Below, piece after piece: positions 1 to 8,620 of a stretch of DNA of 64,000 nucleotides; position 1 is the stretch's first letter; every line of letters begins with the position of its first letter. Under the pieces are notes generated by a model. It was not told the origin of the DNA. It saw nothing but the letters and a program-made list of their open reading frames with translations, and made no database searches. The DNA comes from Planctomycetota bacterium (GTDB taxonomy: Bacteria > Planctomycetota > UBA1135 > GCA-002686595). The DNA lies in NCBI GenBank assembly GCA_029259595.1, contig JAJDEW010000003.1:18705-82704 (forward strand), read 5' to 3'. The position numbers were made by a program, and so were the translations under genes.

Positions 1-228
1 GGACGGAAGTTGTTCGGCCCGTTGGATCTCGTCCTGAACGGCCTGGATTCCTTGCTCGAGCTTGTCGGCGAAGTCGGTGCGTTCGACGCCCTTGGCTTCC
101 GGAGTCGCGGCGTTCGCCACGGTCCGTGCCAGGTCCTGGACGTGGCTGGCCGACTTCGTTTGCTCCTTGAGCGCGGCGAGCAAGGCCTCGCGCGCCAGGG
201 AGCCGGATTGTCCGATGCGGTTCGACAT
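1..228 (-). CDS. fliE: Flagellar hook-basal body protein FliE (partial)
   Basis: The first 76 residues are visible; the 3' end lies beyond the window. FliE joins the MS ring to the proximal rod of the flagellar basal body. The visible part starts MSNRIGQSGSLAREAL and continues into an amphipathic stretch (FADKLEQGIQAVQDEI) that matches the conserved FliE pattern of a Phe-x3-Leu core followed by a helix. It lies 20 bp downstream of flgC on the same strand, the standard flgB-flgC-fliE order, and this context carries much of the assignment. The ATG has only a weak upstream purine stretch, so it is probably translated from the shared operon message. Confidence 0.78.
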   Translation of the reverse strand, partial: MSNRIGQSGSLAREALLAALKEQTKSASHVQDLARTVANAATPEAKGVERTDFADKLEQGIQAVQDEIQRAEQLPS

Positions 229-248
229 CGTGGTTCTTCAGGCGCGGA

Positions 249-677
249 TCAACGCGCGAGCTCGAGGGCTCGCTGTGCCATGCGCATGAAGTTCTCCTGA
301 GCGGTCAAGTTGGCCTCGTAGGCCCGCAGCGAAGTGATCAGGTCGGCCATCTCCATGACGACGTTGATGTTCGGGTAGGACACCATTCCGTCGCTGTCCG
401 CATCCGGGTGCGTGGGCTCGAGGATGCGCTGGAAGGGCGAGTAGTCCTCGACGACCTTCGTGACCGCGACGCCGGTGGGGCGCTTCGGACCGAGGTCGGA
501 GTCGCCCATGACCGGTTCGAACACCACCAGCTTGCGCCGGTAGGGGGAGCCCGTTTCGGTGCGCGTGGTCCGGGCGTTGGCGATGTTCTCCGCGATGATG
601 TCGACGCGCGTTCGCTCGGCCGTCAAGGCGGTAGCCGACGAGCGCATGCCCGTGAAGAGTTGGTTGATTCCACCCAT
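249..677 (-). CDS. flgC: Flagellar basal-body rod protein FlgC
   Basis: Proximal rod subunit of the flagellum, 142 residues, the normal FlgC length. The N-terminal rod signature is present around residues 25-35 (DIIAENIANA), although the usual NTPGY continuation is replaced by an Arg/Thr-rich stretch before SPYRRK. The C-terminal signature (YPNINVVMEMADLITSLRAY, then YEANLTAQE) is intact; it supplies the C-terminal helix that pairs with the N-terminal one in the rod. The gene lies 1 bp after flgB and 20 bp before fliE, all on the minus strand, so the three are almost certainly co-translated. Assignment is firm. Confidence 0.95.
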   Translation of the reverse strand: MGGINQLFTGMRSSATALTAERTRVDIIAENIANARTTRTETGSPYRRKLVVFEPVMGDSDLGPKRPTGVAVTKVVEDYSPFQRILEPTHPDADSDGMVSYPNINVVMEMADLITSLRAYEANLTAQENFMRMAQRALELAR

Positions 678-678
678 C

Positions 679-1047
679 TCAGCGTCCTTCGGTCACGGCG
701 GTTTGCATCAGCTGGAAGTGTGCGGACAGGATGGCCGCATAGGTTTCGTACATGAGCCGGTTCTCGCGCATCGAGTTCAGCTCGGCTTCGAGGCTGACGT
801 TGTTGCCATCGGGCCTTCGCGGAGAGAGCTCGTCGAGCTCGACGGTCGGCTGCACGCTCTCCAGGACGTCCTCTTCGCGGCGCCCCTCGCTCATCTGCCG
901 AGAGAGGAGGTCTTCGAAGCGGACCACGCGCCGGAGATAGCCCGGCGTGTTCTGGTTCGCGATGTTGGCCGAGATGACGCGCGAGCGAAGCTCGGCCGCT
1001 TCGAGCAGGCGCGTCAGCAGGGCAGGCTGAGAGCCGACGGCGTCCAT
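679..1047 (-). CDS. flgB: Flagellar basal-body rod protein FlgB
   Basis: Proximal rod subunit, 122 residues, typical for FlgB. The rod-protein motif SANIANQNTPGYLRR is at about residues 26-40, and the C-terminal helix (RENRLMYETYAAILSAHFQL) matches the family's coiled-coil C-terminus. It is exported by the flagellar type III apparatus, so there is no cleaved signal. It follows the NtrC-family regulator by 17 bp and is followed by flgC after 1 bp. Unusually, the structural rod genes are the distal end of a transcription unit that is otherwise regulatory and envelope genes. Confidence 0.95.
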   Translation of the reverse strand: MDAVGSQPALLTRLLEAAELRSRVISANIANQNTPGYLRRVVRFEDLLSRQMSEGRREEDVLESVQPTVELDELSPRRPDGNNVSLEAELNSMRENRLMYETYAAILSAHFQLMQTAVTEGR

Positions 1048-1064
1048 GGCAGGCCCGGGGAGCG

Positions 1065-2477
<1,413 letters not shown>

Positions 2478-2510
2478 GGTTCTAGATGACTCTGGAGATG
2501 CTTGGGGTGA

Positions 2511-3734
2511 TCAGCCGTCAGAGGGGGGCGACTGACAAGGGATGTGAAGTGAGATTTGCGCCCCGCCGAGCGGCGACGGCTCTGAGTGGATTTGGACGTT
2601 GCCACCGTGCAGCTGGGCGATCGTGGACACGAGCGCGAGCCCGAGTCCCGTGCCTTCCGCACGCGTGGTGAAGAACGGATCGAGAACCTTCTGCCGAACC
2701 TCGGAGCTGATACCCGGACCGGAGTCGGAAACCGTTGCCACGATCTCTCCTTCGTCGAAATCCAGGATTAGCTTGAGAGGTCCCTTGTTTCCCATCGCGT
2801 CGGCCGCGTTCACGAGCAGGTTCCGCAGGGCTTGGCGCAGCTTGATGCGATCGCCGGTGAAGGCCGGGGCATGGTTTTCGATCCGAATGTCGAGGGCGCC
2901 CCGCTCCACGATCTCGCCGAATGCCGTCCGCACGGCGCTCTCGAGCAGCTCCTCACCGTCGATCTCCTCGAGCCGCAGGCGCTCGGGACTCCCGAAGGTC
3001 AGCATGTTCTCGATGATCGCGTCCGCCTCGATCGAGCCCTCGACGATCAGGTGTGCCCAACGCTCGTGGAGCGGGTCGGTGAGCCCCTGGCGGACGAGCA
3101 GGGAGGCGAAGCCCTTGATCGCGTTCAAGGGGTTGCGGATCTCGTGCGCGATGCCGGCCGCCATGGTTCCCAGGGCGGCCATCTTGTCCGCGGCGTGCAG
3201 GCGTTCGGTGAGGCGCTTGCGCTCGGTGCAGTCCTCGATGATCTCGACCGAACCGTCCAGACGGTCCTGAGTCCCGTCGGAGTCGGCCGCGACGACGATC
3301 GGGGAGTAGCTCGAGGCCAGGAACGCGCGGCGGCCGTTGGCCACGGTGACTTCGCGTGCTTCGCCGTCCGAGACCTCGGCGCGAAGAGCGGGGTGCTCGC
3401 GACGGCCGAGGAGCTCGGCCTCGCTTTCCCCGAGAATGCGCGACGTGGCCCCGTTGACCCGCACGATCGTTCCGTTCGTGTCTCGGACGACGACGCCGGT
3501 CGGGAGGGAGTCGAGGACGGCCTCGAGATGCCCCTTCAAGGCGTCCAGCTCCCAGACCTTGCGCTCGAGCTCCTCGTTGGCGCGACAGAGCTCGTTCTCG
3601 ACGCGCAGGGCGCGCTGCTCGAGCTCGCTGTAGCTCCGCTGGAGGTTGTCGAGGATCAGCGGGAACGAGCGAACGATGTCCTCGATACCCGCGTCGGCCA
3701 TCGGAGTGGGGTGCAGAAGTCCGTTGTTCTTCAC
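2511..3734 (-). CDS. PAS-domain sensor histidine kinase (FlgS-like partner)
   Basis: Soluble NtrB-type kinase of 407 residues using the GTG at 3732-3734. That GTG overlaps the stop of the preceding gene by 4 bp (GTGA), which implies translational coupling; a longer in-frame reading would overlap the neighbour and is unlikely. An N-terminal coiled coil is followed by a PAS domain (roughly 65-170), an H-box with H197 in the AGIAHEIRNPLNAIKG context, an N-box (LRNLLVNAADAMG) and G-boxes (DSGPGI, GTGLGLAL). No membrane segments, so it senses a cytoplasmic cue, possibly the export apparatus as FlgS does. It almost certainly phosphorylates the NtrC-family regulator encoded 33 bp downstream. Confidence 0.92.
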   Translation of the reverse strand: MKNNGLLHPTPMADAGIEDIVRSFPLILDNLQRSYSELEQRALRVENELCRANEELERKVWELDALKGHLEAVLDSLPTGVVVRDTNGTIVRVNGATSRILGESEAELLGRREHPALRAEVSDGEAREVTVANGRRAFLASSYSPIVVAADSDGTQDRLDGSVEIIEDCTERKRLTERLHAADKMAALGTMAAGIAHEIRNPLNAIKGFASLLVRQGLTDPLHERWAHLIVEGSIEADAIIENMLTFGSPERLRLEEIDGEELLESAVRTAFGEIVERGALDIRIENHAPAFTGDRIKLRQALRNLLVNAADAMGNKGPLKLILDFDEGEIVATVSDSGPGISSEVRQKVLDPFFTTRAEGTGLGLALVSTIAQLHGGNVQIHSEPSPLGGAQISLHIPCQSPPSDG

Positions 3735-4549
3735 GAGTCTTTCTTCTTTCCGCCGGGCATGCGTTCCAGGAACGACTGCTTCCAACGCAGGAACTCGAGG
3801 TCGGCCTTCGCGCGCTGGGCTTCGTAGCCCTCCGGGTCGACCAGCAGGACGGTCTCCAGCGTCTGGATCGCGTCATCGATGCGGTCGAGCTTCTCCAGCG
3901 TGCGCGCCTTCCAGTAGAGCGCCTGCATGTCGTTGTCGAGCGGCTCCAGCAAGGCGAGAGCGCGGCGATACCGGCGCGCGTGATAGCTCGCGCGCGCCTC
4001 ACCCAGACGGTCGGCGCTGTACCCGAGCGCCTGCGCCGTCAGGTCCTTCGGATCGTCCTTCGTCACCGCCGGCACCGTGTGCTCGGTGCGCGGCTTGTCG
4101 GGGCTCTGGTTGCCGAGCCCCTGGAGCGCGCGGCGCAGCGTCTCGTTCATGCCGGTCGGAAGCTCCGTGCTCGCGCGCGGTCCGATCGGAATGCCCTGGA
4201 GGGGTGCGCCGGGCGGCGGGGCGATGCCCACGATGCCCTGGTCGCTGGCGACGTCGAGCGTGTCGAGCTCCATCTGCAAGAGGTTGACCTCGTTGCGAAG
4301 GGCGACCAGGCGGTCGTCGCGCTGCATCGGGTCGAGGATGGGTGCCTCGGTCGCGGAGGCGACCAGCCCGAAGGCAGTCTCGGGCTGGGTGAGGGTCTGC
4401 TCGCGGATGCCGGCCAGCACTTCGATCGCACGCGTGGTCTCGGCCAACGCGTTCTCGAGTGCGGCGACCTCTTGGTCTCCGAGGAGGGCGCTCGGCACCA
4501 GGACGAAAGCCCCGAGTCCCGTGGCGATGGCGGCTTGGAATTTCATCAT
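3731..4549 (-). CDS. Exported coiled-coil and TPR protein, unknown function
   Basis: 272 residues starting MMKFQAAIATGLGAFVLV, a plausible signal peptide or N-terminal anchor. Residues about 25-105 are predicted helical (heptad-like Leu/Val spacing: VALRNEVNLLQMELDTLD). A Gly/Pro-rich linker (IAPPPGAPLQGIPIG) follows, then a C-terminal TPR-like region (about 180-260: YRRALALLEPLDNDMQALYWKA, then a second repeat ending in DPEGYEAQRAKADLEF). An upstream in-frame extension would overlap the STN-TPR gene by about 325 bp, so the ATG at 4549 is preferred. It sits 19 bp after that gene and overlaps the kinase by 4 bp. Function unknown; probably periplasmic and part of a flagellum-linked envelope module. 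Confidence 0.7.
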   Translation of the reverse strand: MMKFQAAIATGLGAFVLVPSALLGDQEVAALENALAETTRAIEVLAGIREQTLTQPETAFGLVASATEAPILDPMQRDDRLVALRNEVNLLQMELDTLDVASDQGIVGIAPPPGAPLQGIPIGPRASTELPTGMNETLRRALQGLGNQSPDKPRTEHTVPAVTKDDPKDLTAQALGYSADRLGEARASYHARRYRRALALLEPLDNDMQALYWKARTLEKLDRIDDAIQTLETVLLVDPEGYEAQRAKADLEFLRWKQSFLERMPGGKKKDS

Positions 4550-4568
4550 CTCGTGTGGCCTCGGCGGC

Positions 4569-6041
4569 TCAGTACTTGCCTCGATAGGCATCGATCGCGC
4601 GGTCGAACTGACCGTTCTTCTCGAGCAACTTGGCTGTGGCGACGTCCAGACGGCCCCGGTCTTCGAGCGACTCGAACTCGGGCCGCACCTCCGACAGGGT
4701 TTCGACCGCGGCCTCGAGCCCTTCCAGGGCGTGCACGCACTCGGCCCATGCGATGCAAACGCGCACGCCTTCGGCCGCAGGCAATGCGCCGCGACCGAGG
4801 AACAGGGCTTCGAGCGTGGTGGAGGCCTTCTCGAACTGCTCCGCTTCGATGAGGCGTTCGATCGAGTCGATGCGCCCGCGGAGCCCGGAGTCACTGTCTT
4901 CGGCGTCGACTTCGAAGCCGAGCCGGCGGCGCGCTTCGCGCCAGTACTTCCGCAGGGGCTCGTCGAGCCCGTAGGCTTCCGCCTCGCGGCACACGAAGAG
5001 GGCGCTCAGCTCGTCATCGGCTTCGAGGGCGAGCCGCGCGGCCTGTTCGAGGGCGATGACCTTGCGCTCGTCCGGTGCCTCTCGGGAGTAGAGGAGCCAG
5101 GCGCGACCGGCTTCCGCCGGAAGGCCGACGCCTTCCAGGGCGGCCGCACGGATGCGCAGCGAGTCTCGCACCGAAAGCGGATCCATGCCGGCCTGTGCTT
5201 GATCGATGACGCGCAGCGCCTCCATCGGACGGCCGAGCGCGTTCAGGCACTCCGCGCGGGTCAAGAGCCGCTCGGTCAGCTCGAGCGGGTCGGCCGTGGG
5301 ATAGTCCGTGTCGAGAGCATTCAGGATGAAGCGCGCGCTCTCGGGGTTGCCCAGCTCGAGATTGCAGCGTGCGAGCTCCAAGCGGGACGCGGTCTGGTAC
5401 TCCACCGCTTCGGGCAGGCTCGCGAGCTCACGGAACTGGATGCTCGCCTCGGCCCACTTGTCCATCCGCTTGAGCACGCGACCGGAGCGCATGTAGGCTT
5501 CCGGCACGTTCTTCGACGTCGGGTACTTCTCGATGACCGCCTGGTAGTGGGAGTTGGCCGCGGAAAGGTCGCCGCGGATCTCTGCCAGCTCGCCCTGGGA
5601 CAGTCGCGCCGAGGACGCCAGGAGGTGGCCGGGGAAGCGCGTGCTGGCCCGCAGCCAGGCCGCCGAGGCGAAGTCGAAGAGGTCTTCGGTGTTCTCGGCT
5701 TCGGAGATGCCGGGCAGGATCGTGATCGTGTCGCGCCTGAGCTCGAAGCGCATCCCCAGGCTCCCGAGCGCGTACTCGAGCACCTGATCCAGGGGGCGAC
5801 GCGTGAGGCTGACGGTGACCAAGGAGGCGTCGTCGAAACCTGAGAGGCCCTCGATGACGCGTCCGGAACGCTGGCCGACCTCTCGCAGGAGACTCTTCAG
5901 GGTGACGCTGTCGGCGCGCACCGACCACCACTGCATGCCGTCGATCGTCTCGGCGTGGACGGACAGGTCGCTCATCGACCGGTACGAGTCGGGAGGGCCC
6001 TGGGAGAGCAGCATCACCGCCATCGCTACGAGGGACTTCAC
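4569..6041 (-). CDS. Exported STN-domain and TPR-repeat protein
   Basis: 490 residues. A short N-terminal hydrophobic signal (MKSLVAMAVMLLSQG) is followed by a beta/alpha unit resembling the secretin/TonB short N-terminal (STN) domain (about 30-110). That unit includes SVTLKSLLREVGQRSGRVIE and the repeat-closing LDQVLEYALGSLGMRFEL. The rest (130-490) is a long helical array with at least six TPR-like pairs (for example SHYQAVIEKYPTSKNVPEAY). STN domains normally gate outer-membrane secretins or TonB receptors; here no beta-barrel follows, so the protein may be a soluble periplasmic scaffold. It overlaps the preceding TM protein by 4 bp (ATGA). No confident known homologue. Confidence 0.72.
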   Translation of the reverse strand: MKSLVAMAVMLLSQGPPDSYRSMSDLSVHAETIDGMQWWSVRADSVTLKSLLREVGQRSGRVIEGLSGFDDASLVTVSLTRRPLDQVLEYALGSLGMRFELRRDTITILPGISEAENTEDLFDFASAAWLRASTRFPGHLLASSARLSQGELAEIRGDLSAANSHYQAVIEKYPTSKNVPEAYMRSGRVLKRMDKWAEASIQFRELASLPEAVEYQTASRLELARCNLELGNPESARFILNALDTDYPTADPLELTERLLTRAECLNALGRPMEALRVIDQAQAGMDPLSVRDSLRIRAAALEGVGLPAEAGRAWLLYSREAPDERKVIALEQAARLALEADDELSALFVCREAEAYGLDEPLRKYWREARRRLGFEVDAEDSDSGLRGRIDSIERLIEAEQFEKASTTLEALFLGRGALPAAEGVRVCIAWAECVHALEGLEAAVETLSEVRPEFESLEDRGRLDVATAKLLEKNGQFDRAIDAYRGKY

Positions 6042-6901
6042 CGGGTTGCTTCCCGTGTCAATGCCTCGAGGTGAATCGACTGCGCCAGCAGGTAATTGGC
6101 GCGGGATTCGACCTTCTGCCTCTCGTCGGGATCGAGCCGATCCACGATCGAGAGCAGCGAGTAGATGCGTTGGCGTGCGACGGCGTACTGGCCCTTGGCG
6201 ATGTCATCGCGCACCAGATCGAAGGTGGGATGATTCGATGCGACCGGAGCGGAGACCGGGGTGATCGCATGCTGCAGGGAAGCCGACTGCAGGTAGGCCT
6301 CCTGCTTGATCTCGCCGGCCGTCTTCGCGAACTGGCCGATCTCGTCCTTGATCTCCGTGCGCATGTCGCCGGCCGAGCGGAGCACGAAGAACGCGACGAG
6401 GGCGTTCATCGTCGTCACGGTGGCGATCAAGAGAAGCATGCCGCGGGACAGCCCGCTGGAGGCAGCCGCTGGAGCGCCGGGCTGCTGCGCGTAGTAGACC
6501 GCCGGCGCGGGCGCATGGGCGGGTGCGACCTGTGCCGGGGCATGCCCTTGGGGTTGGGCAGGAGCAAAGCCCGGTGCCACCGCTGGAGTCGGAAGCGCGG
6601 CAGGGGCGTGGGCCTGCGCTGCGGCGGCCGGCGCGGCAGGAGGCGGACTCGCGGCGGACGGCGCACTCGCGACCGGAGGCGGTGGCGGGGCGCTGGCGGG
6701 GGTTGCGGCCACGTCCTCGACGCCGATCAGCTCGTCGTCGCTGGCGCCCTCCATGGCCGAAACACCTTCATCGTCGAAGGACGCGAAGATGTCTTCGAGG
6801 GCGATGTCGTCCTCGTTGCGCGCTTCGCGCTCGATTTCGTCGAAGTCGAAGAGATCTTCGTCCAGATCGAACTCGGTCTCGCCTTTGGCTTTGGTCATCA
6901 A
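6038..6901 (-). CDS. Single-pass membrane protein with acidic N-terminus and Pro/Ala linker
   Basis: 287 residues in four parts: a very acidic cytoplasmic segment (1-68, Asp/Glu-rich, DLDEDLFDFDEIEREARNED), a low-complexity Pro/Ala linker (about 69-150), one transmembrane helix (about 155-176, GMLLLIATVTTMNALVAFFV) and a helical C-terminal domain of about 110 residues. That last part contains a possible TPR-like pair (AKGQYAVARQRIYSLLSIVDRLDPDER). Topology inferred: N-terminus inside, C-terminus periplasmic. It overlaps the STN-TPR gene by 4 bp, so it is likely a membrane anchor for the two periplasmic repeat proteins. Function unknown. Confidence 0.68.
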   Translation of the reverse strand: MMTKAKGETEFDLDEDLFDFDEIEREARNEDDIALEDIFASFDDEGVSAMEGASDDELIGVEDVAATPASAPPPPPVASAPSAASPPPAAPAAAAQAHAPAALPTPAVAPGFAPAQPQGHAPAQVAPAHAPAPAVYYAQQPGAPAAASSGLSRGMLLLIATVTTMNALVAFFVLRSAGDMRTEIKDEIGQFAKTAGEIKQEAYLQSASLQHAITPVSAPVASNHPTFDLVRDDIAKGQYAVARQRIYSLLSIVDRLDPDERQKVESRANYLLAQSIHLEALTREATR

Positions 6902-6911
6902 CCGAGTCTCC

Positions 6912-7844
6912 CTACGGGAGCGGCCGGACAGGCTCGACGTCGGGGACGGCGAGGAGGCGACCCGTGGTCACGGCGAGGGTCGGAGGGACTTGGAGAGTGT
7001 CGGCGGACATGTCGAAGCGAAGCGCTCCCAAGAGGCGGCGAGCGCTTTCCGGAACGAGGTAGTCGATCTCGGTGAAGTCGAGCGGATCGTCTCCGAAGAG
7101 GACGGGGTAGAGCCGGAACTCGAGAGTGATGCGGATGCCCGTCGCGAGCGGAGAGACTTCGAGCATCTCGCACAGCTCGCGGGCTCGGGCGAGACCGCCC
7201 GAAGCGTGAAACTCGTCGAAGAAGCTCGTGCCCCAGTCGCGAACGACGATCTCGATCGTCGAGCGGTCGTGCATCTCGATGCCGACGCGGATCGGGCGTC
7301 CGTCTTCTTGCGCGTAGCCGTGCCGCCAGGCGTTGTCGACAATCTCGCTGAGAGCGCTCGCGACCCGCACGCGGTGGGACGGTCCGACGCCGCGCTGAAC
7401 GAGGAAGGCGGCGAGGTCGCGCGCGGCTTCCTGGGTGGAGAACGGGCTCGACGAGTAGGTCGTCTCGTAGCGATCCACCCGGCGCGCGACCGATTCGATC
7501 AGGTCGACGGCGTACGAAGGTGAAACGGGATCGACGCACAGGGCGGAGACCCCGATCCGGCAGGCGGCCTGGGCCGACTCGAAGTGCTTGTCCCGCAGGG
7601 CGACCACGGACGGTGTACGGTTGCCACGGGCCTTGTAGCGCTCGAGGTCTTCGATGTCGTTCCCGGGCGGAGCGAAGAAGATCACGTCGACGTGCTTGGC
7701 AGCCAGCTCGCCGATGAGGTGGACGAAGACGACCTCGTGGTCGCGCTCGCGGAGAGTCTGCGAGAGCTCCTGGACGAAGCGCCGCTCGGGATCGACGAGG
7801 GCGACGCGCAAGGGCTGCTTCGGGGGCGGTAGAAGGTTCTTCAC
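6912..7844 (-). CDS. Pseudo-receiver fused to HATPase (anti-sigma/RsbW-type) domain
   Basis: 310 residues. Residues about 12-125 have a receiver-like Rossmann pattern (LRVALVDPERRFVQELSQTL, VDVIFFAPPG) but no Asp at the expected phospho-acceptor strand end, so it is probably a pseudo-receiver. Residues about 145-245 form a GHKL ATPase of the RsbW/SpoIIAB type, with N-box ASALSEIVDNAWRHG and a DxG element (VRDWGTSFFDEF). The C-terminal 60 residues are unassigned. No HisKA domain. RsbW-type proteins bind or phosphorylate anti-sigma antagonists, so a partner-switching role is possible, but no STAS partner is visible nearby. The start overlaps the stop of the upstream minimal kinase by 4 bp. Confidence 0.75.
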   Translation of the reverse strand: MKNLLPPPKQPLRVALVDPERRFVQELSQTLRERDHEVVFVHLIGELAAKHVDVIFFAPPGNDIEDLERYKARGNRTPSVVALRDKHFESAQAACRIGVSALCVDPVSPSYAVDLIESVARRVDRYETTYSSSPFSTQEAARDLAAFLVQRGVGPSHRVRVASALSEIVDNAWRHGYAQEDGRPIRVGIEMHDRSTIEIVVRDWGTSFFDEFHASGGLARARELCEMLEVSPLATGIRITLEFRLYPVLFGDDPLDFTEIDYLVPESARRLLGALRFDMSADTLQVPPTLAVTTGRLLAVPDVEPVRPLP

Positions 7845-8515
7845 GCGCTTGCCTCTTGCACGGTTCCGTCGGGTACGACCAGCGCGGCAAAGGTCTTGCC
7901 GGTTTCCGTCCGCGAAAGGGACAGCGAGCCGTGCATGAGCTGCATGTCGCGCTCGACGATGGAAAGCCCCAGGCCGAGGTGATTGCCCTTGGTCGAGTGG
8001 AACGGTCGAGTGCTCGTCGATGGATCGAAGTCGTCGGGTGCGTCGTCGACGACGGTGATGCGGGTCTGTGCGCCATCCCGGCGGGCCGCGACCAGCACGC
8101 GCTGCGCCTTCGCTTCGAGCGCGTTCTCGATCAGGCGCGCGAGGCAGCGCGACAGGATGGGGCCGTCACAGAGGGCCCGCTCCTTTTCCGGCGAGCGCGC
8201 GAAGAAGATCTTGCCGCGCTGCTCCTCGACGATGCGGACCCGTGCGCAATGCACGACCTCGTCGAGCGAGCACGGCATCGGTTGCAGACGCGGCGGAGTG
8301 GCGTACTCCATCAGGTCGCGCACGTTGCGACCGAGGCGTTCGACCTCTTCCAGGGCGCCCTGCAGATGAGGTCGGGCCGGATTCGCGCGGGACAGCTCCT
8401 GTTCGAGCGCCTGCATCGACACGCGCAGGGCCGAGACCGGAAGATTCAAGCCGTGGGAGAGGGCCTCTTCGAGCCGGGCGCGGTCGTGATCGGTGGTCGT
8501 TGCGTGGGCCAGCAT
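7841..8515 (-). CDS. Minimal soluble histidine kinase
   Basis: 224 residues with no sensor or membrane domain. The H-box is recognisable with H21 (ALSHGLNLPVSALRV), followed by the dimerisation hairpin (about 22-75). The ATP-binding lobe has an N-box (LARLIENALEAKAQ), a degenerate D-box (VVDDAPDDFD instead of DNGxG) and an intact G2 box (HLGLGLSIVERD). It may still bind ATP; catalysis is uncertain because the first glycine box is altered. It is first after the degenerate NtrC-like gene (105-bp gap) and coupled to the pseudo-receiver/HATPase gene. Probable cytoplasmic member of the flagellar signalling circuit. Confidence 0.8.
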   Translation of the reverse strand: MLAHATTTDHDRARLEEALSHGLNLPVSALRVSMQALEQELSRANPARPHLQGALEEVERLGRNVRDLMEYATPPRLQPMPCSLDEVVHCARVRIVEEQRGKIFFARSPEKERALCDGPILSRCLARLIENALEAKAQRVLVAARRDGAQTRITVVDDAPDDFDPSTSTRPFHSTKGNHLGLGLSIVERDMQLMHGSLSLSRTETGKTFAALVVPDGTVQEASA

Positions 8516-8620
8516 GGGCGGAAACGCGGTCTCGAACCGCGCCTACCGCCCTTTCGGCCGAATGCCCGAAACCCTTGATAGCCCCGGACGCTCGAAGGGC
8601 AGATTTTTCTGTCCGGAGCC

